DNA of 64,000 nucleotides from Punica granatum (taxonomy: Eukaryota; Streptophyta; Magnoliopsida; Myrtales; Lythraceae), in contig NC_045133.1 of assembly GCF_007655135.1 (NCBI RefSeq), forward strand, positions 25,083,845 to 25,147,844. The letters are read 5' to 3'. Made by a program: the position numbers and the translations under genes. Of this stretch, positions 25,436 through 37,262 are shown in pieces; position 1 is the first letter of the stretch, and every line of letters starts with the position of its first letter. The notes under the pieces are model-generated. The model did no database searches. It had not been told where the DNA came from and saw only the letters and a list, made by a program, of their open reading frames with translations.

Positions 25436-25699
25436 TTACATTTTTTAGTTTTGCAGTCAAGAACTGCAATTAAATATTTTCGAGAAAATTGCATATAATT
25501 TTTTCTTCACCAAGATTATATTAATAAGGTGTCATCAGCCCATTGGAAGATTGATATATGCTCGTAAATGATGATTTGCCCTGGGCACGACATGCTAATA
25601 GCTAACACATGCATCATAATATTTCAAATGTATTGAAAACGGAAAATTAAATTAAAACGCCTCTCTGAAAAAAAGAAAAAGAAAATTCAGATAACGATG

Positions 25700-25756
25700 A
25701 CAGAGAGAGAGAGAGAGAGAGAGAGAAGGACACGCGGGCCACGCGCCGCTATAAAT
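25700..25756 (+). promoter_or_regulatory. GA tract and TATA box of the second catalase gene
   Basis: A GA dinucleotide run at about 25700-25727 is followed by a GC-rich stretch and TATAAAT at 25750-25756, 176 bases before the ATG at 25932. Position and context parallel the first catalase promoter. Confidence 0.7.
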
Positions 25757-25931
25757 GGGCGGAGCTGCGGCGGCGGGTTGGCTCATTGACCACACGCCCC
25801 TCTCTCTGTCTAGCGTTCATCTCTATCTCCTCGATATTTTAACCAAGAAAACTCGTCCATAGAGGTTTCTTGTTTATTTCTTCGCTCTCATCCGAAGAAG
25901 AAGAAGTTTTCTCTCGTCCCTCTCCGTCGCC

Positions 25932-28900
25932 ATGGATCCCTACAAGGTACTCTTCTGCTATCTTTGATGTCTGTTCCATTGATTTAAGGAGATGCCGCTT
26001 GCTGTGATTTATGATTGTATTATTTGGTGTCTGCCCTTATCGTCTTGAGCATCGAATTTGATCGCTATCACCGTCTTCCTCCATTGACGGGCCTGTTGTG
26101 ATCATTGGCGTTCTTGGGGAGCTCAATTTGGGGTGCTCGATTGATAGAAAGTTCGGATTTTTTTTTTTTGGTGGTGATTGACTGAGCTGAAATTATTGTT
26201 CTTGATTGTGTGAGATTGATGTTTCTTGGGGTTTTTTGGTGATCGTGCAGCACCGTCCTTCCAGTGCTTTCAACTCTCCATTCTGGACAACCAACTCCGG
26301 TGCTCCTGTGTGGAACAATAACTCCTCGTTGACTGTCGGCACAAGAGGTATTGATCTTTCTCAAGCTTTTCATCCATTTGACATGGAAACAGGGCTCGAT
26401 TCTTTTAAAGCCTCGACCTTTTAGATGGTCGTATTATATAGCGATGCATTTCTTTTGTGGGATGCTGCGTTGTTGTGCCATTGTTTTGGTGCTTTTCCAT
26501 TAGCATCTACCCCGCGTGATATCTCAGGGATATTGATTTATGTTGCGGCAATTTTTCATATAGCGAGGTAGAGTTTTTCTCATTTTTAGTGGGATATAAT
26601 CTAGCTCGCTGTTGGAGCCCTTTTAGTGATGTTCTGTGTGCTGACTTGCATTACACCGAGTGATGGATCCATTTCGTTCTTTGCTCTTTCCAAAAAGTTA
26701 GATAAGCAAAATTGTCCATCTACCAGCAAGGCTTTGGTGGAGATTAATCATTGTTCATAAATTATAATCCTGCAGTAGTTTCATGTTATCCTCGGGCTGC
26801 CTCAGGGATTCTTTAGGAGCTACTTTTCAAAGAAGAACCTCCTAATTCTTCGGATAAAAAATACAAACGTGTAAACTTCTTTTTGAGGGATGTCATAGTC
26901 CTCTTGCATCATAGAGTCGGACGGTTATGTTCACATGAAGGCCATGAAAATTGCATTGAAAGATTTACTTTTTACAGGTCCAATTCTGCTCGAGGATTAT
27001 CATCTGGTGGAAAAGCTTGCCAATTTTGACAGGGAGCGAATTCCAGAACGTGTAGTCCATGCTAGGGGAGCCAGTGCAAAAGGCTTCTTTGAAGTAACTC
27101 ATGATATTTCTAATCTCACATGTGCCGATTTCCTCCGAGCACCTGGAGTTCAAACTCCTGTCATCGTTCGGTTCTCTACTGTCATCCATGAGCGTGGAAG
27201 CCCAGAAACCCTCAGGGACCCTCGAGGTTTTGCTGTCAAGTTCTACACTAGAGAGGTGAGCTAGTGGAATTTGATTTATCAGTATATTATAATCAAGATG
27301 ATTGCTTCCATATGTTGCACTGGTAGAAAATGTGCAATCGTTGAAAATATTGATTCGGTTGAATCGCCTGCTGTGTGGTTTTCCATGTGATGTTGCTGCC
27401 TCATCAGATAATATGATTAAAAGCATAAGGGGACCTTTTCGTTTTGCCTATCATCGTAGAAATTTTTCTTTTGGGTATAATGCAAGCTGCCGTAACATGA
27501 TTTTGCTTTGGTATTTATTTTGAATAAACATATACATCATACGCCTATCACATGTAAATGTGACAATTGTAGATGCAAATTCTTTCATCTTAGGTTTTTT
27601 TTTTTTTTTAATCCTTCCTGAGGAAGGAAGACTTCTCATAAGGGTGGGCGCATGGTCTAGTTAATTCAATAAGTCACAAGTAGGTTTTCATGGAGAACTT
27701 GTCATCTTTAGATGTTGACCATTTCTATGTGTATGTAGGGTAACTTTGATCTTGTGGGAAACAACTTCCCTGTCTTCTTCATCCGAGATGGGATGAAGTT
27801 CCCAGATATGATACATGCTCTGAAACCGAACCCTAAGTCTCACGTCCAAGAGAACTGGAGGATCCTGGACTTCTTCTCCCACCATCCAGAGAGCTTGCAC
27901 ATGTTTAGTTTCCTCTTTGATGATCTTGGCGTTCCCCTAAACTACAGGCACATGGAAGGATCTGGTGTTAACACTTACACTTTGATCAACAAAGCTGGGA
28001 AAACTCATTATGTGAAATTCCACTGGAAACCAACTTGTGGAGTCAAGTGCTTGCTGGAGGAAGAGGCAATTAAAGTTGGTGGATCTAATCACAGCCATGC
28101 GACTAAGGATCTCTATGATTCTATTGCTGCTGGAAATTACCCTGAGTGGAAACTGTACATCCAGATTATGGACCCTGATCACGAAGACAAATTCGACTTT
28201 GACCCACTTGATGATACGAGGACCTGGCCTGAAGACATCTTGCCATTACAACCAGTTGGTCGGTTGGTGTTGAACAAGAACATCGATAACTTTTTTGCAG
28301 AGAATGAGCAGCTTGCATTTTGCCCGGCAATTGTGGTTCCTGGAATCTATTACTCTGATGATAAGATGCTTCAGACTCGTATCTTCTCTTATGCTGATAC
28401 TCAGAGGCACCGTCTTGGACCAAACTATCTGCAGCTCCCTGCTAATGCTCCCAAGTGTGCTCATCACAACAACCACCATGAAGGTTTCATGAATTTCATG
28501 CACAGAGATGAAGAGGTATTCATCTCTTTTTGTTACTTTATCTATGTGGGGAAACGAAGTTCTAGAGGAAACATTTCTTAATGTCCCAAATGTTATCAAT
28601 GAAAATGTGGTTGGAGTCATTGGTATAACTTTAAACGTCGAAGATGAATAGTTTAGCTGCATCATTGGGTGATTGTCATCTCTCCTATCGGTTTTGAGGT
28701 TATATGCTTTTGTCTCGAGACTGTAAGGGGTAGTGGCTCCTGGATGGTATGCTTGGCCTTTCATTAGGGGGGAGGGAGCTATTCCTTGGATTAACTTGAA
28801 GGCTCTGTTTTGCAGGTGAATTACTTCCCTTCGAGGTTTGATCCTGTTCGTCATGCTGAGAGGTTCCCGATTCCGCCTCCTGTTTTGAATGGAAAGCGTG

Positions 28901-29466
28901 AAAAGGTATGCCTTCTGAAGTTCAAATATGTGTACATCAGTTGGTGTTTCTATTAGGAAAATACGGCATCCATTTGTTTAAAGTCAAACAGTATGATTCG
29001 TATCATTCAAATTGTCATGCTTTGCTTCAACTTTTTATGGATTGCCGCAGTGCATCATTCAGAAGGAGAACAACTTTAAGCAGCCTGGAGAGAGATATCG
29101 ATCCTTCTCACCTGACAGGTTCTGTTTGACCTCTTATTCATTGATGAATTTATTTCTTTGATAATGATAATCAGCCTCTGATCCTTTATACGGTTTTCTC
29201 CTGCTTTTCTTCAGGCAAGAACGCTTTGTTCGCCGTTGGGTAGATGCTTTGTCTGACCAAAGGGTCACCCATGAAATCCGTAGCATTTGGATCTCCTACT
29301 GGTCTCAGGTAAAGCGTCTTCCCTTTTGTCTCATCTCCTGTTTAGTTTCGATGGTTTGTGAAGTCATGTCTGCTGTATGATTTAATATATGCTGATGCGT
29401 GTGCAGGCTGACAAATCTCTGGGTCAGAAGCTAGCAACCCATCTCAACGTACGACCGAACATGTAA
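25932..29466 (+). CDS. CAT: Catalase (downstream copy)
   Basis: Peroxisomal heme catalase. Eight exons close in frame: 25932-25946, 26251-26347, 26978-27255, 27739-28515, 28816-28905, 29051-29118, 29215-29308, 29407-29466; 492 residues. Exon 1 encodes MDPYK. His65 (ERVVHARG), Asn138 (VGNN) and Tyr348 (YADTQRHR, codon at 28390) are intact, as is the internal QKL peroxisomal motif. It keeps the intron after KFYTRE (27256-27738) that the upstream copy lacks, and uses more A/T-ending codons. Sequence is closest in style to the CAT1/CAT2 type ([16 protein letters not shown]). A poly(A) signal AATAAA is at 29654-29659. Same strand as the upstream copy, so the pair arose as, or was kept as, a direct tandem. 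Confidence 0.97.
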
Positions 29467-29659
29467 AGAAGATGGTTGATGTCATTAGCTGTGGAGGGCG
29501 CTTCACATGGGTATGTGTGTGGTTATGAAGCGGGTGGGACTCGAAAAAGCGGGACATGTTTGGAACCATAAATAAACTGTTGAACATGTTACAAATGTTT
29601 TGATTGCTGTCGTTGTGCCATAATCTGAACATACCTCTTTATGTTTCTGATCGAATAAA

Positions 29660-31300
29660 AGCAGCCAGTTGTATCAATTGAAATATTTCGCATTCTCGCT
29701 CTGCCAATATCGTATTTGTGAGTCAGATTTGTGATTCCATAGTTTTGATCGGGTCTCAGTGGTTGCTTTGATGAGGGTTAGGACATGGTCCGAGTGAATG
29801 GGCCATGATGTTATGCCCGTCTTTCATTACTCCAAAGTGGTTTATTTGGTTGGGTTACTTGGTTCAATAAGCATATCTTAACGAGTCGTGGTTGATCTTT
29901 TTCTGAAAGTGTTGTATTCCCATGATTGGTGCTGGTCGATAGCTCATCGGCTGGGATCTCTGGATATTGGGTGTGCGTATCGGAGAAGGGAAATGGTCGA
30001 TTTGTTGATCATTTATGACATAATGTATCAAATGAAAAAAGCCATACATGATAGGATTACGATGATCAAGAGCAGGGCCGGCCGCACGTGTGGTCGAGTC
30101 GAACGGAGGGTGGCTTGTAAACATCGGATCTCAAACATGCGGCCCATATGTTTCCTGATTTCGAATGTAATCCATCAAATTCTTTTATAATCAATTCATT
30201 ACTGTTTTCTATTTGAATATTTATATTTATTGGAGCCACCAGATCTCTATGGTGGTCCATTGTGCGGCGTACCTCTGCAAGAACCCTATTCATTTTAAAT
30301 TTTTGGCAAATGCAAAATGGGGCCTCCCCGTCCTAAATTTGGAAAAAATAAATAACTGTATAACCGGACAAGAGGAAAATTAGATTAATTGACCCATATA
30401 AGTAACATTTTCTCCAATATACAATGTCCAATAAGTGAATAATACAAAATTGCTTTCCCTTTAACCCATCAATCCCTTATTCATCAATTTAATATTTGCT
30501 CACTTGGACTAAAATGTTCTCTTACGGGTAAGCCCACAGTCCTTTTCATTTTTAATTTTTCATTTTTCTTTTTTTCTTTTTTCTTTTTTCTTTTTAATTT
30601 TTAATTTTAAAATATTAATAGAATATAAATATAATAATTCATGCACAGAACTAGCAGTTTTATTAGTGTTTGACTATTCAGAGAGAGAATTTTTTTACGT
30701 GAAGCTCTGGGGTTATTGTAGCCTTTATAGTCATGTCATGAGGGCATGTTAAACTTAAATGCATTAATTTTCCTTAAGTTTCACTTTTTTTTTATTTTGA
30801 TTTGAACCACCTAATAATACTCGAAAGGACATTATACTTTGACTAATTCAGATTCAAGTCATTAACATATTCCCTTGATTAAAAATTATAACTAAGTATG
30901 TGACTTTTGATGTTTGTTATTATTTATTTGTTTTTGTTAAAGAGTGAAAGATACTTGTTATTGCATAAAATTTTATTTTTATGCATATACTGTGTAAAGA
31001 AAAATGAAATGAAAAAAAAAAGACAAAAAGGATTAGAATCCGAATGCACACATAAAGTTTATGAACGGTATTGAAGTAGTTGATTTAAATCTATTGCTTA
31101 TAGCATGATTTAGCTACCCAATGGTATCTTTGGCCATATTTTCCCTTGAAGGTTTTACCACTAAATTCAAGTCCAGGACTGCTCACGAGTTTACGAAATA
31201 AGAAGTTATTTTTTTTTGGATGAATATATTCGGGATTAAGTTCAACTAAGATTTTTCTTGCATTGCAGTGTGTGAAAGGAAAATGGAAATTCTTTCTTGT
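29660..31300. other. Intergenic region between catalase and NLP gene
   Basis: AT-rich, with a T-rich low-complexity patch at about 30540-30620. Frames at 29888-30190 and 30066-30293 are overlapping shadows with no domain recognised. No gene is supported. Confidence 0.6.
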
Positions 31301-32730
31301 TTTTCTATAGAAAAACTCTTCTTCTTTTTTTTCCCGCGAGTAGTTGTTAGTTTTCCACTGCCTAAGCCGTGTCCAAATTTTTCACTCTCCTGTGACGAGA
31401 AGCGCACCAAATTCTCAAGTAGATAAGGAATGGCCTTTATCACGAACTAAAGGGGTTGCGGGAAATAGTACAACGTTTGGTCGTCTCGAATATATATTAT
31501 ATGTATTTATAGATGCATATGTGATAATGTGCATGTCTACCTACCCTTATATGGAATGGAATGTGACATATGCACAAACAATTGGGGCCCGTGGTAGAGG
31601 CTGTAAGCTGACAAAAATGGCACTTTGGAAGAATTCCAAATTCCCATTGTGCATAAAAAAGAGAACTTGGAAGCCATCGAGATCATCACCACCATCGCCA
31701 ACACCACCACCATCACCATCTTGATCACCAAGAGCCTCTCTCTCTCTCTCTCTCTCTGGGTTTTTCTGCAAGTTGACAAAGCAGCGGGCATACCAATGTC
31801 CGAGAACAGGCGCTGAGTTGTTGGGGGGTGTGTGGGGTCCAGTCAAGACATTGGAAGGGAGAGAGAGAATCTTCCATCTCACCCAACAGCCAGCCATAGG
31901 AATCATAACAACGGACAGATGATTACAATGGCAAAAGTAGAACAGGTCTTTTCTTTTCTGATGGAGGGGATATCACAGCAGAGAAAGGGGACGAGGACAA
32001 CACCCTCCTATGCTTTTTGCTGCTACTAGACAGTGTCTGACCACGACAACAACACCAGATCTCGTCTAATCTCCCCTTTTACCATTCCCAGCTTCTCATC
32101 CTCACCCACAGCTTCCCGGGGCACTTTGGGAAAACCCAAAAAAGAAGTGCAAGGGAAGAAGAATAAGGTACCATTTCTGAGTACAGAATCTTCCGGAATC
32201 TTTTCCCAGCTCAGCTTCTCTGCTCTGTGTCTGTGTCTCTGTTTTGTGGGGCTCTTTGGGTCTTCAGGGTGGTTTGATGTATTCCATGTCTGCCAAGGGG
32301 GAATGTTGAATTAGATGAAAAGGGGCAGTTGACTGATCTTATCATCTTGTGGGGAATCTGCATAAAGTGTGTTTCCACATCTTGTTCTCTTCTTTTTCTT
32401 CCCCTTTTGGTGATTTTGGGTGTCGATTGTTGTCCCACTTTTCTGGTGTCAAAGGGCTCTTCTTTGTGCTGCCTGATTTGATTGATCTTCAAGAGTTGAC
32501 TCGACAAAAGATTTGGATAATGCAGTAGAAAGCTGCAGTATCTTCTTGTTCACTAGAATTTTGCATTTTCCTAGATTCTGAAGTTCGAGCTATCTTCGCC
32601 GTCGTCGGGGCAGGCAGAATATTAGGACGGCAGAAGTTCTGTTCTGTCGGCTCTGAGGTTAATTTGTCTCGAAGTCAGAATCCGTCGATATTTCCAATGG
32701 AATAGTGCATTGTTCTTGACAAGGGGAGAC
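31300..32730 (+). other. Presumed promoter and 5' leader of the NLP gene
   Basis: Upstream of the NLP start codon. It contains a CT run at about 31738-31757 and several short ATG-initiated frames on the plus strand (31832-32029, 32033-32314), which would be upstream ORFs if this stretch is transcribed. NLP genes often have long leaders, some with introns. The transcription start cannot be placed from sequence alone. Confidence 0.4.
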
Positions 32731-35700
32731 ATGGAAGATATTGTTTTTTCGCCAAGCACTGTACTTGGAACTGCTTCGGGCTCAATCATGGACATAGATT
32801 TAATGGATGAACTGTTGCTTGACGGTTGCTGGTTGGAAACAATGTGTGGATCTGAATTCCTTCAGCCGAGTCACGTCTGCGACCCTTTGTTCATGTGGGC
32901 TACTCCCGAGGTTAGCACAGTCGAAGCTAAAGGGCAGGAGCTGGGGCAGGGCCCATTAGTTCCCGAAGACGTTCAGGTCGTTGGCCAAAACGCGATTGGC
33001 GCCCCTGCACTGGTTCCTAGTCACTTGGGGAATCTGACAAGTGATGGTTCTGACCTCAGGAGGACATGGTGGATTGGACCAAGAGTGAATTCAGGCGGTC
33101 CTGCGACTTCCGTCATGGACAGGCTAATTAAGGCGCTCGGTTACATCCAAGATTTCACGAAAGATAAAGATGTGCTGATACAACTGTGGGTCCCTGTAAA
33201 CAGAGGCGGGAAACAGGTTTTAACGACCAGTGAACAGCCCTTCTCGCTCAATTCTAGCAGCGGGAGGCTCTTGAGTTACAGGGATGTATCAGTGCACTAC
33301 GAGTTCTCAGCTGAGAAGGACTCCAAGGAAATGGTGGGTATGCCCGGCCGGGTGTTCCTGGGGAAGGTTCCCGAGTGGACCCCCGATGTTCGGTTCTTCA
33401 GGAGCGATGAGTATGCTCGAGTGGATCATGCTCAGCAGTTCGATGTTCGTGGGACCCTCGCCCTCCCTGTTTTTGAACAAAGTAGTAGGACCTGTTTGGG
33501 TGTTATCGAGATCGTGATGACCACTCAGAAGATCAAATACCGCCCAGAGATTGAAAGCGTTTGCAAAGCACTAGAGGTAATTAGCTAATCTGCTTTTCGA
33601 AATTCTATTGCGATGAATTTTTTTTTTCCTTTAATCATGTGGCCGGGCGGTCCTGTATATAAATGAGAATGTGACATACTTTAGGTTCAATTGGAGATTA
33701 GTTGATTGTTTCCCAAAGATGAAGAAATCCTGCACCGAACGATATGATAGTAAAGAACATACAAGCGTCTTTATTTCCCCACGGAAGTTTTGTGAAATAA
33801 TATTGCAGCTGGCTTTTTACTGTTACTTGAAATTCCCAGTGCGAATATTGCTATGCTTTTTCTGATTATGTATAACTGGTGATTCATTCCCAGGCAGTTG
33901 ATCTCAGAAGTTCTGGAATTTTCAGCAACCGGAACATAGAGGTAATGAAATGAATCCGTTCCAAATGACACTATGCACTGTACATTGTTTATGTTCGAGG
34001 TGGTCATGCTTTATACGCTCTTCTGTTTCTTATATTCTTTATATCCATTCAGTATGCCCCGAAGTCGTATGAAGCTGCATTGCCAGAGATTCTTGAGGTC
34101 CTAAGATCTGCCTGCAAGACTCATGGGCTGCCCTTATCTCAGACGTGGATACCGTGCACCCAACAGGGTAAAGCGGGCTGCAGGCACTCTGATGAAAACT
34201 TCGCTCTTTGCGTCTCCCCAGTGGACACTGCCTGCCATGTGGCAGATTCTCGTGTCCAGGGATTCCACGAGGCGTGCTCCGAGCATCATCTCTTAATGGG
34301 TCAGGGAGTCGCTGGGAAAGCTTTTTTAACAAACCAGCCTTGCTTTTCACCTGATGTGACCTCATTCGGGAAGACAGATTACCCACTTTCTCACCATGCG
34401 AGGATGTTTGGTCTGTGTGGCGCCGTTGCAATAAGGTTTAGGAGCATCCAGACAGGGACAGCAGACTATGTTCTGGAGTTCTTCCTCCCCAGGGACTGCA
34501 AGGAACTTGAGGATCAGAGGACGATGCTCACTTCGTTATCAGTCATTATTCAGCAGATCTGTAGGAACTTACGGGTTGTTACGGATGAGGAGCTGAGGGA
34601 CGAAGTGACTCCATCGTCTTTCTATCGCCCCATGGCAGACCATTTGGAGAGTGAGCCCACTCATCGTGAAGAGACACCAGGGGGTGAAAATGTTAGTTCG
34701 GAGAAGAATTCGTCTAGAGAGAACTCACAAAGGAGTGGCTTTGTCTCGGGAGTTGATGGTGACAGGTTGCCTTTAGCAGCGAATAAGGATAAAATGGGGG
34801 AAATCTTGTCTGAGGAATGGATGGAGTTTGGGCAACAGAACCGAAACTCAACCTTGAATGCGAGTTCTGAGCATTGTGAAGATCGCTCGTCTCTTGGTGA
34901 CGGTGGGTTCTCAGGTTTGGGATTGGAGAAACCAGGAGAAAAAAGGCGTTCCAAGGCGGAGAAAACTATCACCTTGCAAGTTTTGCGGCAATATTTTGCT
35001 GGTAGCCTCAAAGATGCGGCTAAGAGTCTTGGTGGTAAGTGTGCCCTAACTTGAAAATGCTTAAGGATTTCAGTGATAAATAGCAGAATTTGATTGTTTA
35101 GGTGAGGGCCAGCAGGCACGTTTAATTTGAAAAAATGGTATCGCCATGCATATCAGTCCAGAAGAGATTGACCGATATTTACTGTGGTTTTCAGTTTGCC
35201 CGACAACCTTAAAACGGATATGCCGGCAACATGGGATCAACCGTTGGCCTTCTCGGAAAATTAAGAAGGTGGGTCACTCCCTGCAGAAGCTTCAGGTGGT
35301 GATCGACTCAGTCCAAGGTACTTCAGGCTCTCTCCAGGTCGGCTCCTTCTACACAAACTTCCCAGAGCTTGCGTCTCCGAATCTCTCCACCACAGGTCCC
35401 TTCCCCAGTCCAAAGACCTTTATTCCTCAGAAACCACAAAGCACAGAGCCCGAGAGTGCTAATATCGGGTCCCAATCTGCTGCATCAAAGTCTTCCTCAT
35501 CCTCGGGCAGTCAGAGCTCTAGCTCGAGCCAGTGCTGTTCCAGCGGTAGACAGCAGCATTCTTCCTCGTTTGATGTTGTGGGCTCAGAAGATCCAATGGT
35601 GTCGGAGAATGATGTCAGTGGTCAGCTCAAGAGGTTCCGAGGCGAGGTGGAGTTGAATGGTTCAAGTCACGAAGGATTAGGAACAAAACTCACTCCAAGA

Positions 35701-36093
35701 TCCCAGAGCTATGAGATCCTCAAGGAGACCCGCAATCCCGAGACTCCGCCAGATGTCCAATTTCATTGCAGTGATGCATCCCGCAAATTGGAACCTCTGA
35801 GAGTGAAGGTAACTTACGGAGAGGAGAAGATTAGGTTCCGGCTGCAAAAGGGTTGGGGCCTCATGGACCTGTGGAAGGAGATCCAGAGACGATTCAGTGT
35901 GGAAGATCCGGCCAGGTTCGACCTCAGGTACTTGGATGATGACTACGAGTGGGTGATGCTGACCTGCGATGCCGATTTGGAGGAGTGCATCAATGTCTCC
36001 AGATCGTTTCAGGGTAACACCATCAGACTGTCCCTTCAGGTGTCTCACCATTATCACGGAAGCTCTGTTGGTAGCAGCGGTGGGCCTCTGTAG
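32731..36093 (+). CDS. NLP4: NIN-like protein transcription factor, NLP4/NLP5 type
   Basis: RWP-RK transcription factor of nitrate signalling; NLPs shuttle to the nucleus on nitrate supply and bind nitrate-responsive cis-elements. Four exons close in frame: 32731-33576, 33894-33941, 34053-35034, 35195-36093; 924 residues. The N-terminus [12 protein letters not shown] is typical of the NLP1/2/4/5 group. A GAF-like regulatory region follows (about 110-480, with [18 protein letters not shown] and [20 protein letters not shown]), then the RWP-RK domain (about 600-655, RWPSRK at 642-647), a Ser-rich linker, and a C-terminal PB1 domain (about 827-908) with its basic lysine (VKVTYGEE) and acidic [11 protein letters not shown]. 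The start is the ATG at 32731; the frame opens a little upstream but only with TTG. The gene symbol is a clade-level call supported by its place beside the catalases, as in Arabidopsis. Confidence 0.93.
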
Positions 36094-36875
36094 TTAGAAA
36101 TCCTTGCCGAGAACATACAGTTGAAAGAGGTAAAATGAGACCCAACTGCATATAATCATGTGGTCGAGAAATAGTGATTGCTGGAAAGAAAGACCAACCT
36201 TCGGAATTCGAAGTTCGTGGCTATATGGCAGGAAATGCAGCAGAGGAATGAAAGTTCCTCCTAAATTGAAATCTGCTGTCCGAGTTTGATTGTAAAATCC
36301 AATATCTGTTGTTCCCCTCCGAGGAACAGACTGTCCAAGTTCAGGAACTGCAGGCATCCAAGCTCGGTACCGTGTGTACTACCTTTCCGTGTAGGTGCAT
36401 TGTTAGAATTAGCTGCTCTGTGTCCCAGTTCCTGTACATGTCCCAGTTCCTCTCATTATCGTTCAATCATATAGCATTATCATTGTTGTCGCCCTCATCG
36501 GGTTCATCCTCATTTATTGGGCACTATGTTGAAGGTGGTTTTTGGCTCAGTTACTGGTTTTGATTCGGCGATCTGAGTATCTTCCATAACACTTCGATTC
36601 ATGGCAAACTGAACATCCTGGAGGAGCTGTCAGATCCATGATTCAGATTGCACCTCCGATTGCAGAAGGGTCCATATCTTTTTGCTAAGCGGAAAATAGA
36701 TATACACACTTTTAGGGAAAAACAAAGCTGGTTTTCCACTTGTACATGCAAAATATATCTGCGCATGCATGTGCATATTGAAGGCGCATAGTTCCACTGA
36801 CGAGAGTCAACCTTCAAAATTTTTTTTTTTTGACTCTTAAACGAGAGGAAGTGCTACGCATTACGCCCTCTTTTT
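36094..36875 (+). other. 3' UTR of the NLP gene and spacer
   Basis: Sequence after the NLP stop, presumably its 3' UTR, then AT-rich spacer up to the 81-bp repeats. No open frame with a recognisable domain. Confidence 0.5.
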
Positions 36876-37038
36876 GTCATTCTGTGTTTTTGATTGCGAT
36901 GCCGTGGAAGGCAGTACTGCTTAGAGTAAGTCCATAATATGTATGGACGATGTTATCGTCATTCTTTATTTTGATTGCGATGCCGTGGAAGGCACTACTG
37001 CTTAGAGTAAGTTTATAATATATATGGATGATGATAAC
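36876..37038. repeat. Tandem duplication, period about 81 bp
   Basis: Two copies (36876-36957, 36958-37038) share GTCATTCT and then TGATTGCGATGCCGTGGAAG and CTGCTTAGAGTAAGT at constant spacing. They lie just beside the stray copy of the NPC1 last exon. Confidence 0.85.
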
Positions 37039-37104
37039 GAGGAAGGAACAGAGAGACCCTTTAGTTTTCTTCGGGCTTTATGCGATTGATTTAGTCCTTT
37101 ATTT

Positions 37105-37262
37105 ATTTTTAATCCCCTCAGGTCCTGCTGCTATGAGCGAATCGGGACTGGAATAAGGATTGAATGGACGGGGCTGCCTTCTTGCTTGTCCAAGACCACG
37201 CATCTCGAAGGGAGGCCGAATATAATCAACACAACCTGCAAACAAAGAAACAATTTGAAAAA
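37105..37262 (-). pseudogene. Decayed duplicate of the NPC1 terminal exon
   Basis: About 155 bases closely match 39406-39555, which is the last NPC1 exon plus the intron sequence just before it. On the minus strand the copy reads [20 protein letters not shown] and then loses frame through one extra base in the GACGGGGCTGCC stretch; a further small insertion lies near the old stop. Because it includes intron sequence, the copy arose by DNA duplication rather than retroposition. It lies in the same orientation about 2.1 kb beyond the NPC1 stop. It could still act as an alternative last exon. Confidence 0.85.

Noticed and set aside
32710..32730. Upstream extension of the NLP frame
   Set aside because: It begins with TTG, not ATG; the first in-frame ATG is at 32731 and gives the N-terminus expected for the family.
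35146..35194. ATG-led extension [16 protein letters not shown] in front of the NLP RWP-RK half
   Set aside because: This is the end of an intron. Splicing 35034 to 35195 restores the invariant [17 protein letters not shown] of the RWP-RK domain.
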